This document shows, in pieces, positions 1 to 8,357 of a stretch of DNA of 64,000 bases. The position numbers were made by a program, and so were the translations under genes. The notes below the pieces were generated by a model. The model ran no database searches and had not been told where the DNA came from. It saw nothing but the letters and a program-made list of their open reading frames with translations. Source of the stretch: CALRWV02 sp943371965 (GTDB lineage: Bacteria > Bacteroidota > JABWAT01); the NCBI GenBank assembly GCA_943371965.1, contig CALRWV020000003.1:124001-188000 (forward strand), in the 5' to 3' direction. Every line of letters begins with the position of its first letter. The stretch's first letter is position 1.

Positions 1-129
1 CATTCATTCCTTGTTTTATTCACCTCGTTGGCACCTTTAAATATTTTACTTTTTCCAATTCCAATTGGAATGACAGTTGTGCTGTGGAAAAAATCAATCC
101 GAAATCTGAAAGACATTCTTCATGCTTGA
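1..129 (+). CDS. C-terminal fragment of a membrane protein, probably ABC permease
   Basis: Frame 1 is open from the window edge to a TGA at 127-129 and gives the last 42 residues of a protein. They contain a hydrophobic stretch followed by a basic tail (WKKSIRNLKDIL), as at the cytoplasmic end of a membrane protein. The stop overlaps the start of the ABC ATPase gene at 122 by 8 nt, so the two are probably translationally coupled. An ABC permease partner is the natural reading, but this is inferred from context; too little is present to assign a family. Confidence 0.6.
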   Translation, partial: HSFLVLFTSLAPLNILLFPIPIGMTVVLWKKSIRNLKDILHA

Positions 130-811
130 ACTGAAAAACATTTCATTTTCCTACGGCGAACATTCCGTTCTTGAAAATTGTTCTCTTGAAATTGCACCGG
201 GAAAAATTCATGGACTGATTGGATTGAACGGTGAAGGGAAGACCACACTTCTGAATTTGCTGGTTGGAAGACTGGAGGCTGATTCAGGAAATATTCTTTG
301 GAATCAGGAAAACCTGAATTTCAATCAGATTGGTTTTCTTGAAACTGAAACTTATTTCTTTCCCAAAATAACGGGGAAGGAATTTCTTCAGATTTTCAGA
401 TTCGAAAATCCCAAGTTTGATTTTGAAGGTTGGAATCAGATTTTCCAGCTTCCGCTTAATGAATTGATAGAATCCTATTCTGCCGGAATGAAAAAGAAAC
501 TGGCTCTGATATCACTGATGAGCCTTGAGGTTCCCATTCTTTTGTTAGACGAACCATTCAACAATCTCGATCTTGAAACTTCGCTGATTCTGGAAAAGCT
601 GCTCATTCAGGTTCAATTAACTGGAAAAACCATCATCATGACATCCCACATTTTGGATACTTTGGTCGAATCCTGCGATGAAATCCATCATCTGACCGGA
701 AAAAAAATCAGCAGAACGTACGTAAAAAGTGAGTTCGGAAAAATCAGGGAAACACTGATTTCCGGGAAAATTGAGAGATCAGAAGAACAGATGAAATCGC
801 TAATCAGCTAA
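122..811 (+). CDS. ABC transporter ATP-binding protein
   Basis: A 229-residue ABC-type ATPase that would power an inner-membrane transporter with the permease ending just upstream. The Walker A motif (GLNGEGKT) lies at residues 34-41, the signature (SYSAGMKKK) near 118 and Walker B with its catalytic Glu (LLLDEPFNNLD) near 140. The signature has SAGM in place of LSGGQ, a form seen in some ATPases paired with multi-TM exporters. A compact C-terminal region follows, with no second ATPase domain. Substrate cannot be told from sequence. No clear terminator follows; about 125 nt separate it from asd. Confidence 0.88.
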   Translation: MLELKNISFSYGEHSVLENCSLEIAPGKIHGLIGLNGEGKTTLLNLLVGRLEADSGNILWNQENLNFNQIGFLETETYFFPKITGKEFLQIFRFENPKFDFEGWNQIFQLPLNELIESYSAGMKKKLALISLMSLEVPILLLDEPFNNLDLETSLILEKLLIQVQLTGKTIIMTSHILDTLVESCDEIHHLTGKKISRTYVKSEFGKIRETLISGKIERSEEQMKSLIS

Positions 812-937
812 GTTTTCCTAACGACCGTTAAGCTATTTAAATTTATTTTTGGAACGAAATCCACCTGTTTTTCCTTTAATTTGTCCATTTGTTTCCCTAT
901 TTTTGCAATTCCTTTAAACATCCATTTGGAGTCAATA

Positions 938-1975
938 ATGAAACATAAAGTTGCCATTCTTGGTGCAACCGGAGCTGTAGGACAGCGTTTTGTCCAGCTT
1001 CTTGAAAATCATCCGGATTTTGAAATCCATGAACTTGTAGCTTCCGAGCGTTCTGCAGGAAAAAAGTATTCAGACGCAACCAAATGGAAGCTTTCCACTC
1101 CAATGCCTTCCGATGTTAAATCCAAAATTGTCAAATCACTTAAAGATCAATTGGAATCAAAAATCTTGTTTTCCGGATTGGATTCCGATGTTGCCGGTGA
1201 AGCAGAATCCAATTACCGCAATTTGGGTTTCACAGTAATTTCAAATTCCAAAAATCACAGAATGGATTCAGATGTTCCGCTTGTGGTTCCTGAAATCAAT
1301 CCTGATCATCTCGAAATGGTGAAGGAACAGCGAAAAAAATATAACGGTGGTGCAATTGTAACCAATCCGAACTGTTCAACAATTGGAACTGTTTTGGGAC
1401 TGGTGCCGTTACTCGAATTTGGAATTGAAAGTTTGATGGTGACCACCATGCAGGCTATTTCCGGCGCAGGTTACCCAGGGCTGCCAAGTTTTGATATTTT
1501 GGATAATGTCATTCCTCACATCGGTGGTGAAGAAGATAAAATTGAAACTGAACCTCAGAAAATTTATGGAAAATTGGTTGGCTCTTCTGTGCAGCCAAGT
1601 CCAATGAAAATCAGCGCCCAGGTTCACCGTGTTGGAGTTTTGGATGGGCACATGGTATCTGTTTCTGTGAAATTCAAAAACACACCAACCCGTGAAGACA
1701 TGATTTCGAAATTTGAAAATTATGCTTCAGAGCCACAGAAGTTGAAATGTTATTATGCTCCTGAAAAACCGGTTGTTTATTTTGAGGCTGTTGACCGTCC
1801 GCAAACCAGATTGGATCGTGATTTGGGAAGAGGAATGAGTGCATCAGTTGGTAATCTGCGCAAATGTTCAATCTTTGACTGGAAATTCAATATTCTTTCG
1901 CACAATACAGTTAGAGGCGCTGCAGGTGGAACCATTCTCATTGCAGAATTGATGCTGAAAAAAGGATTGCTGTAA
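938..1975 (+). CDS. asd: Aspartate-semialdehyde dehydrogenase
   Basis: Catalyses NADPH-dependent reduction of aspartyl phosphate to aspartate semialdehyde, the branch point to Lys, Thr, Met and diaminopimelate. The frame stays open back to 881, but I choose ATG 938 because GGAG (928-931) sits 6 nt upstream and the N-terminal dinucleotide-binding strand with GATGAVGQ then begins normally. Length 345 residues. The active-site Cys is in NPNCST (Cys146). The later motif with GYPGLPSFDILDN and GGEEDK resembles the archaeal/fungal-type subfamily rather than the E. coli form. Aspartate kinase follows after a 129-nt gap containing a repeat. Confidence 0.92.
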   Translation: MKHKVAILGATGAVGQRFVQLLENHPDFEIHELVASERSAGKKYSDATKWKLSTPMPSDVKSKIVKSLKDQLESKILFSGLDSDVAGEAESNYRNLGFTVISNSKNHRMDSDVPLVVPEINPDHLEMVKEQRKKYNGGAIVTNPNCSTIGTVLGLVPLLEFGIESLMVTTMQAISGAGYPGLPSFDILDNVIPHIGGEEDKIETEPQKIYGKLVGSSVQPSPMKISAQVHRVGVLDGHMVSVSVKFKNTPTREDMISKFENYASEPQKLKCYYAPEKPVVYFEAVDRPQTRLDRDLGRGMSASVGNLRKCSIFDWKFNILSHNTVRGAAGGTILIAELMLKKGLL

Positions 1976-1984
1976 ATTATTTTC

Positions 1985-2071
1985 GTCATACTGAGCGGAG
2001 TCGAAGTATGACTTTTTTAAATCGCCCTTCGACTCCTCTCTCCGTAGCAGTCCAATGGACAGGGTGACATT
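1985..2071. repeat. REP-like palindrome pair between asd and lysC
   Basis: GTCATACT (1985-1992) and AGTATGAC (2005-2012) form a perfect 8-bp inverted repeat around a 12-nt loop GAGCGGAGTCGA. A second, degenerate and inverted relative follows at about 2024-2071 (CCTTCGACTCC ... CAGGGTGACA). Such 'GAGCGGAGTCGAAG' palindromes are dispersed extragenic repeats in many FCB genomes. The position between asd and lysC could modulate readthrough, but no U tract typical of a terminator is present. Confidence 0.7.
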
Positions 2072-2104
2072 CAGTTTTAAATTTTTTTGTTAGGTTTTAT
2101 TTAA

Positions 2105-3457
2105 ATGATTGTAATGAAATTCGGCGGAACCAGTGTTGGTTCTGCACAAAGAATCGCAGATTTGGTTGAAATCGTTTCAACTTACAGAGAACAAAACCCG
2201 ATTGTGGTTGTGTCTGCAATGTCGGGCATAACCAATCTGCTTGTTGAAGCCTCAGAAAAAGCTTGTTTGGGTGAATACAATGCTTTTTACAAATGCATGG
2301 ATGAAGTCACACAGAAACATCTTCAGTGTCTTGAAAACCTGTTTGACAAAAACCGTGACATGCTGAAACCTTTGAACGAATATGTTCTTTCGCATATCAA
2401 GGAAGTTCGTAATTTGTTGGAAGGTGTTGCTATTTTGAAAGAATTGACGCCGAGAACTTCTGATTTGATCAACAGTTTCGGTGAGCGGATTTCTTCCTAT
2501 ATTGTTGCAAATGCGTTTATTTCACGCGGAATTCCAGCACAACATGTCGATTCACGTGATATCATGGTTACCGATAATGCGTTTGGTTCTGCACGTCCTT
2601 TGATAGGAAAGGTGAAGGAAAAAGCGCAGGAAATTCTGATTCCGATTTCTGAAATGGGAAAAATTCCGGTGATGGGCGGATACATTGGCAGAACAACTGA
2701 CGGAATAACTTCTACATTGGGTCGTGGCGGTTCTGATTATACTGCTTCGATTTTCGGATTGGCTGTTCAGGCAAAAGAAATTCAGATTTGGACAGATGTG
2801 GATGGCATTTTAACATGTGATCCGAGATTGATTCCACATGCAAAAGTTTTGAAAAAAGTGTCTTTCAACGAAGCTTCTGAACTTGCATTTTTCGGTGCGA
2901 AAGTTCTTCATCCATCAACCATCAAACCGGCCGTTGAAAACAATATCCCGGTAAAAATCCTGAATTCCTTCAATCCGAAATTTGAAGGAACATTGATAAC
3001 GAATGAAACTGACGAAGCTCAGAAAATTAAAGCAATAGCATTTAAAAAACGGGTTACGGTTCTATCAATTTCCAGCCCAAAAATGCTGTTTGGATATGGC
3101 TACATGGCAAAAGTATTTTCTGTTTTCGAACGAAACAAGACATCAATTGATATTGTTGCTACCTCTGAAGTTTCTGTTTCGATGAGTTTGGATTCAACTG
3201 ATTTTCTTCAGGATATCATTTCAGATTTGTCGGAATTTGCAGAAGTAAAAGTGGAAAAGGATTTGGCAATTATCTCAATTGTCGGAATGAATTTTTCATC
3301 CCAAAGTGGAATTGCTTCAACTATTTTCAGTGCATTGAAAGATGTGAATATCAGAATGATTTCCTTTGGCGCTTCTGATATTAATTTTACATTGGTGATT
3401 GATGCAAAAGAATTGGAAAGATCAGTAAAAAGTCTGCACAAAGTGCTGTTTGGATAA
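2105..3457 (+). CDS. lysC: Aspartate kinase (monofunctional)
   Basis: Phosphorylates aspartate, the first committed step of the aspartate family pathway, directly feeding asd upstream. The 450-residue protein opens with the kinase signature KFGGTSVGS, has the central segment with GGYIGRTTDGITSTLGRGGSD and WTDVDGI typical of the amino-acid kinase fold, and ends with two ACT domains (about residues 315-450) that in this family bind lysine or threonine for feedback control. No homoserine dehydrogenase domain is fused. Start could be ATG 2105 or 2114; no strong ribosome binding site decides. Confidence 0.95.
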   Translation: MIVMKFGGTSVGSAQRIADLVEIVSTYREQNPIVVVSAMSGITNLLVEASEKACLGEYNAFYKCMDEVTQKHLQCLENLFDKNRDMLKPLNEYVLSHIKEVRNLLEGVAILKELTPRTSDLINSFGERISSYIVANAFISRGIPAQHVDSRDIMVTDNAFGSARPLIGKVKEKAQEILIPISEMGKIPVMGGYIGRTTDGITSTLGRGGSDYTASIFGLAVQAKEIQIWTDVDGILTCDPRLIPHAKVLKKVSFNEASELAFFGAKVLHPSTIKPAVENNIPVKILNSFNPKFEGTLITNETDEAQKIKAIAFKKRVTVLSISSPKMLFGYGYMAKVFSVFERNKTSIDIVATSEVSVSMSLDSTDFLQDIISDLSEFAEVKVEKDLAIISIVGMNFSSQSGIASTIFSALKDVNIRMISFGASDINFTLVIDAKELERSVKSLHKVLFG

Positions 3458-3462
3458 AAAAT

Positions 3463-5133
3463 ATGAAAACTAAATTGATGATTCCGAATTACTTTTTATT
3501 ACTTTTTATTTTAGGTTGTTCTTATTTGGAACCTGATGAGAAGGTAATTGGGGACAACGTCAAAATTACTTCAACTGTCACGCGAAACTTGGGAAATATA
3601 AGAGCCAATGATACAGTTTCAGGGATAATTGTCATACCATTTAATTTTGATTCCATTAAAACAAAAATCAAATATATAAATTACAAAATTGATGATCATT
3701 ATTTTGAACCATCTTTAAGTAATCCATTTAACCGTATTTTGAATATAAACACGGCAGAATATAAAGATGGAAAGAAAATAATCAGTGCAGAGATTTATTT
3801 TAATAAACCGGAATACGGATTGGGAAACTTAGATCCCGGCAAACATAATTCTGTAAATCTACCACTGATGTTCAGTAATAGCATTCCCTCATCATTCTTG
3901 AATAATAATTATGAGTGGATAGGAAATCATCCAAAAATTTCTTGGCAAAAGCCCACAACCATTATGTTTAGTTATTATGAAGTGAGCAGGTGGGATTATA
4001 TACTTAATAAATCTTTAACTGATAAAATAAACAATATTGATTCAACTCAATTCATAGATACTAAATTTGAAAAACTCTATTCTCCCTTTATTACATCATA
4101 TAGTGTCAAAGCAGTGAATAAAATCGGTTATTCAGAATCCAACCAAATTTATTTATCATTTGGCAAATTTATTGATGTTCAGTCAGATGTAAAGTTTATT
4201 AAACCATTCACTGGTGGTAAAGTTGTAGCATACAGCAGTTTGAATTGGGGTTATATTATTGCAATTGATGAAAATTCCAACGCAATTTTAAAATCATCAC
4301 AGTCTTTTTTAAATATTGTTAATTCATACTGGACTGTTTTTACATCTATTTCGTTGAATGCTTCTGGTGATAAAGTTAATTTGTTAGCGTATAGCGAATA
4401 TGGAAACAGCATTTGGTATACTGCTGACATTTCGAATATGGAATTCAGTTTAAAACATTCATTCTCTGATTATACAGGTTCAATTGAAAGCCTGACTGAT
4501 AATCGCGAAATTGTTTCAAAGTCCAGTAAATGGGAAGTCATAAAAAACTCAGATGCCTCTGTTTTGGGTTATTTGAATTACCCTTCAGGTGATAATTCAG
4601 TCAAATCAATGAGGGAAATCGGTAAAGTTTCTTCCAATAATTTTATTTATGCAAGAATAAGCCAGTCTTCCACCATTAACTTTTATAAGATATCAGTTGA
4701 TGATCAAAATAACATCAATGTTTATCAGGAGAAACAGTTCACTGTAACTGGTGATATTAATTCAGCAAAATATTTTAAATTCTCTCTTGATGCAGATTAT
4801 TTAGCTGTTTCTTTTGGAAACAGAGTAATTGTTTTTGATTCAAATACACTTGAATTCTTGTTTGAAGTTAACTCAAATACTGCTTTGGGAAATTTTAATT
4901 CTGTGTCTGTTTCTGATGTCCAAATCGTCTCAAACTTTTTATTTGTTGGAGTTAATAAATACCCATTCGAAAATAAATACGGTGAATATTTTGTTGAAAA
5001 ATGGGAAATGAATTCAAAACAATTGCTGGAAACTTACAGGTTTCTTAAACCGGTTTCCACTATCAGCATTAACGGTAAAAATTCCAAAATATATATCGGA
5101 TCAGACAATCAAAATTTAATCATAGAAAATTAA
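3463..5133 (+). CDS. Exported lipoprotein with FnIII-like and beta-propeller-like regions
   Basis: A 556-residue protein with a type II signal peptide: hydrophobic core then lipobox ILGC, lipidated Cys19. Residues about 150-230 resemble a fibronectin type III fold (ISWQKP ... YEVSR ... SYSVKAVNKIGYSES). The C-terminal 300 residues show repeating short beta-strand patterns ending in phrases such as YLAVSFGNRVIVFDS and SKIYIGSDNQNL, as in WD40/YVTN-like propellers. It starts 5 nt after lysC and is followed 1 nt later by an outer-membrane-like gene, suggesting a pair. Function unknown. Confidence 0.7.
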   Translation: MKTKLMIPNYFLLLFILGCSYLEPDEKVIGDNVKITSTVTRNLGNIRANDTVSGIIVIPFNFDSIKTKIKYINYKIDDHYFEPSLSNPFNRILNINTAEYKDGKKIISAEIYFNKPEYGLGNLDPGKHNSVNLPLMFSNSIPSSFLNNNYEWIGNHPKISWQKPTTIMFSYYEVSRWDYILNKSLTDKINNIDSTQFIDTKFEKLYSPFITSYSVKAVNKIGYSESNQIYLSFGKFIDVQSDVKFIKPFTGGKVVAYSSLNWGYIIAIDENSNAILKSSQSFLNIVNSYWTVFTSISLNASGDKVNLLAYSEYGNSIWYTADISNMEFSLKHSFSDYTGSIESLTDNREIVSKSSKWEVIKNSDASVLGYLNYPSGDNSVKSMREIGKVSSNNFIYARISQSSTINFYKISVDDQNNINVYQEKQFTVTGDINSAKYFKFSLDADYLAVSFGNRVIVFDSNTLEFLFEVNSNTALGNFNSVSVSDVQIVSNFLFVGVNKYPFENKYGEYFVEKWEMNSKQLLETYRFLKPVSTISINGKNSKIYIGSDNQNLIIEN

Positions 5134-5134
5134 A

Positions 5135-5860
5135 ATGAAAATATTTCTGAATGTTTTGGTGCTTATTCAATTTTTTCAATTCACAAGCTTATTTGCACAA
5201 ATTGAAAATGATGATTTAAAAATACGGTTGACAACAGAATTCTTTACGAGTTACCAGCAATTCGGAAACAGTACTTTAGACGATCGTTATAATCTTATAG
5301 CAGAATCTTATCGATCCCAGAATATTAATTTTCCAGAAAATATTGAACAAAAAGCTGCTTTTCTTTTTGGATTCAAATTAATGTTTATTGAAAGTTTTCT
5401 TGGTTATTCTGGAATATCAATAGGTTTTGGCAGGAAACAAATGAATGTAACGTATGAAGATGTTTATGGCTTTTATAATTATAAATATCGGGTTAGTACC
5501 CTATTTTTTGATGAAATACAGGAGTATAATTTTTACAGAAAAAATAATTTGTATCTGTTCCTTGGTTGCGCTCTTGGCTCTACAATAAATTTTGCTGAAA
5601 TTGATGAGGAGTTGCATGTAAATGATTTTAAATACAACTCCGGAAAAAAAAGCATCAATGCATATTCGTACAGTTATTCTGTTTGCGGATCTGGTGGTGT
5701 AAGGATTGAATCTTCAAGTTTTATTTATTCGATTTCGTGCGGATATCGTTTTTCACCGGTTTATTCATGGTATGGAGCAAATGAAATTTCCAATTCATAT
5801 TACGATATCAAAGGCCTGTTTATAATGGCTGGCATAGGCTATAATTTGTATTCAGAATAG
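5135..5860 (+). CDS. Exported protein, probably small outer-membrane beta-barrel
   Basis: 241 residues with a signal peptide (cleavage probably after SLFAQ). The mature part alternates polar and hydrophobic/aromatic residues with many Tyr and Phe, and ends in a hydrophobic strand (FIMAGIGYNLYSE), features of 8-12-stranded outer-membrane barrels. It begins 1 nt after the upstream lipoprotein gene and is likely co-expressed with it. The pair could be an outer-membrane complex, but no specific family is recognised. Confidence 0.6.
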   Translation: MKIFLNVLVLIQFFQFTSLFAQIENDDLKIRLTTEFFTSYQQFGNSTLDDRYNLIAESYRSQNINFPENIEQKAAFLFGFKLMFIESFLGYSGISIGFGRKQMNVTYEDVYGFYNYKYRVSTLFFDEIQEYNFYRKNNLYLFLGCALGSTINFAEIDEELHVNDFKYNSGKKSINAYSYSYSVCGSGGVRIESSSFIYSISCGYRFSPVYSWYGANEISNSYYDIKGLFIMAGIGYNLYSE

Positions 5861-5923
5861 TATGTAAATTATATTAAATGTTCTGGCATAATAATTAATT
5901 TGCAATCAATTAGTCAAAACACG

Positions 5924-7579
5924 CTAACTCAACAACACAAGCAAAATCACCTGCCCCAAAATAATCTTCGTAATCATTGCTGTAGGATAAATAACAGAAT
6001 AACCTAAATTTGGCCCACCGTTATTCATGGTTTCATTAGCATAAGCCAAAGTTGCAGGTTGTGTCTGTAAACCTGACAGCATCCCAAGTAGAATTGAGTA
6101 AGGAATTTTCAAGAATGTTTTGCCGATCCACAACGTTACAAATCCAGTAAACAGAATGATGATGAAACTCAAAGCAACAAGCTGGATTCCATTGTTCTGA
6201 AATGTTGACGCGAAAGTGAATCCTGATTTCAAACCTATACCTGCAAGAAATAGAACTGCCCCCATTTGTCTTAGCGTAAGATTGGTATTGTAAGACATAA
6301 CCCAAATCAATCCTTTTGTTCTGCGTAAACGGCCTAGAATCAATGCTACGATAAGTGGTCCGCCTGCAAATCCCAAATGGAACTGATTTCCGCCCGGTAA
6401 GGGAATTTCAATACTGCCTAACAATAAACCAATTGCAATTCCAACTGCCATACTGATGTAATCGACTTCTGAAAGTCTATGGTAAGAATCGCCAAACAGC
6501 GACGTTACTTTCTTCATGTCTTCCTGAAGAGCGACAACCCTGATTCTGTCTCCAGCTTCCAGAATGGTTTCAGATGATGGAACAAAATCTGCATCTCCTC
6601 TGCGGACACGTGTAATGGTTGCTCCATATAAATTCTGAAGATCTAGCGCTTTTATTTTTCTACCAATCACATTCTGACTCGAAACGAATATTCTGCGCAT
6701 ATCAATTTTAACGCGGCTTGAACTCAAGTTATCAGAACTGATGATTCCAAAAAGGGGAATGACTTTGTCTAAAAGATCATGTTGAGCAACTATTGTAATG
6801 ACATCATTGTATTTCAGAAGTGTTTCAGGTCTAACAATTGAGAGGTCTCCATTCTGGTGAATTCTTGAAATGACAACTCCTTTTAACTCATTTCCGTTAA
6901 ATACTTCGCGGATAGTTTTGCCCACAACATTCGGGTTTTGAACGGCAACATTGGCATGAATAACTTCCTGTCCTCCAAGACCGAATGATTTTGAAAGTTC
7001 AATACGTTCAAGGTCAGGATTGATTTTCCAAAACCGGTAAGTAGCCTGGAAACAGATTATCATTCCGATAACACCAACTGGATAAGCAAGAGAATATCCA
7101 ACAACCGGTGTGGCCAATAATTGATTCAAATCTGCTGGTATCATTTCAGCATTTGCCTGTTTAAGTGCTTCGATAACTGCAGCCAGAGCTGGTGTATTGG
7201 TGAATGTACCGCAAAACAATCCAGCTGCTACCGGACCATCAACAGTAAAAATTACAGCTAAAAGACAGGTTAAAGCAGCAGCGCTGATGACCATAAAAAC
7301 AATGAAAACGTTATCGCGCAATCCATTTTTCTTGAAGGATTCAAAGAAATTTGCACCTGATTGCAAACCGATAGTATAAACGAAAATGACCAATCCGATA
7401 ACGTAAACGATATCGGGCAAAACGAGATCTTTACTGAGCGAACCGAAAGCAAGACCGGAAAACAGAACTGCGGAAATTCCGAGGCTGAATCCTTTTATTT
7501 TAATTTTTCCTGATAGGTAACCGACAGCGATTACTATGAACAGAAGAAACAATTTGTTTTCAATAAGAAATTCTATCAT
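5924..7579 (-). CDS. Putative transporter, YidE/AspT (AAE) family with two RCK_C domains
   Basis: 551 residues. Two blocks of hydrophobic helices (about 1-180 and 380-551) flank a soluble middle with two TrkA-C/RCK_C-like domains (residues about 200-285 and 290-370), the arrangement of the aspartate:alanine exchanger (AAE) family that includes AspT and E. coli YidE/YbjL. The duplicated motif with Gly/Pro-rich TNTPALAAVIEAL and TQPATLAYANE sits in the two halves. Substrate is not predictable. It is convergent with the preceding gene pair and lies 187 nt downstream of the small minus-strand membrane protein gene. Confidence 0.85.
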   Translation of the reverse strand: MIEFLIENKLFLLFIVIAVGYLSGKIKIKGFSLGISAVLFSGLAFGSLSKDLVLPDIVYVIGLVIFVYTIGLQSGANFFESFKKNGLRDNVFIVFMVISAAALTCLLAVIFTVDGPVAAGLFCGTFTNTPALAAVIEALKQANAEMIPADLNQLLATPVVGYSLAYPVGVIGMIICFQATYRFWKINPDLERIELSKSFGLGGQEVIHANVAVQNPNVVGKTIREVFNGNELKGVVISRIHQNGDLSIVRPETLLKYNDVITIVAQHDLLDKVIPLFGIISSDNLSSSRVKIDMRRIFVSSQNVIGRKIKALDLQNLYGATITRVRRGDADFVPSSETILEAGDRIRVVALQEDMKKVTSLFGDSYHRLSEVDYISMAVGIAIGLLLGSIEIPLPGGNQFHLGFAGGPLIVALILGRLRRTKGLIWVMSYNTNLTLRQMGAVLFLAGIGLKSGFTFASTFQNNGIQLVALSFIIILFTGFVTLWIGKTFLKIPYSILLGMLSGLQTQPATLAYANETMNNGGPNLGYSVIYPTAMITKIILGQVILLVLLS

Positions 7580-7766
7580 AATTTTTTCCCATAAAAATGT
7601 AAATCAAAGATAGAAATAAATTGACTTAATCTATCTTTGAAAAGGACTTTTAAGTCTTATATTGAAATTAGAAAAAAGTGCCCCAATATATATCCCAAAT
7701 GTATAATTTATAAAGTGATTATAATTCAATTAACAAAACGGGATTGCAGTTTTTTATCGGATAATA

Positions 7767-8222
7767 TTAAAACTCAGAATGATTTTTTTGTTGTTTCAGA
7801 AATAAACATATCAAGAGACCTGATTTTAAAGTCCATAAAATTGTTCTGGTCCAATTTGTTGAAATAAGTTCGTTGATAACTTGTATGTTTTTTCCGTTGG
7901 CAGAAAGCTGGTTGTGAATTGGAACTTGAATTAAAATGGTGGAAATGAAAATCAGGACAATTAATAAAAATGAAGCGGCTGCAATAATTCTTTCAAGCGG
8001 TTTTGTCTGGTAAATTGCAAAAATCAGGGTGAATATCAATTCCAAAATCATGATTGGAGCAACAATGAAAGTTATTTTTTCAGAATGGAAATGATGAAAT
8101 TTCTGAAAATAGGATGGGTCAGTCAGAACAAAGGAAGGATATTGCACAATTTGAATAAACCAAATGATTCCGGTCATAAAAAATGTGGTAAAAAGAGTAA
8201 TTTTGTAAGAAACGTTTTTCAT
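7767..8222 (-). CDS. Small integral membrane protein, four predicted helices
   Basis: 151 residues with four hydrophobic segments (about 8-28, 48-70, 77-100 and 128-145). Conserved-looking features are the Trp/Gln/Tyr-Pro segment IWFIQIVQYPSF at the end of helix 1 and the FHHFHSEKI segment with three His before helix 2, which resemble a group of uncharacterised bacterial membrane proteins. It is divergent from the M1 peptidase gene, sharing a 135-nt intergenic region. No function can be assigned. Confidence 0.65.
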   Translation of the reverse strand: MKNVSYKITLFTTFFMTGIIWFIQIVQYPSFVLTDPSYFQKFHHFHSEKITFIVAPIMILELIFTLIFAIYQTKPLERIIAAASFLLIVLIFISTILIQVPIHNQLSANGKNIQVINELISTNWTRTILWTLKSGLLICLFLKQQKNHSEF

Positions 8223-8357
8223 GAGAATTGATAAAATTTGGAATTATTTTGAAACATTGAAGCAAATGAATTATTTTCAGGAAAATTTAAACAGTTAAAT
8301 CATTAAATTATTATCCCGCAGGTCATTATTCCAACATTTTCTATAAGGATTAATTGT

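Noticed and set aside
7637..7867. 76-codon plus-strand frame
   Set aside because: Overlaps the end of the better supported minus-strand membrane gene; no ribosome binding site or domain.
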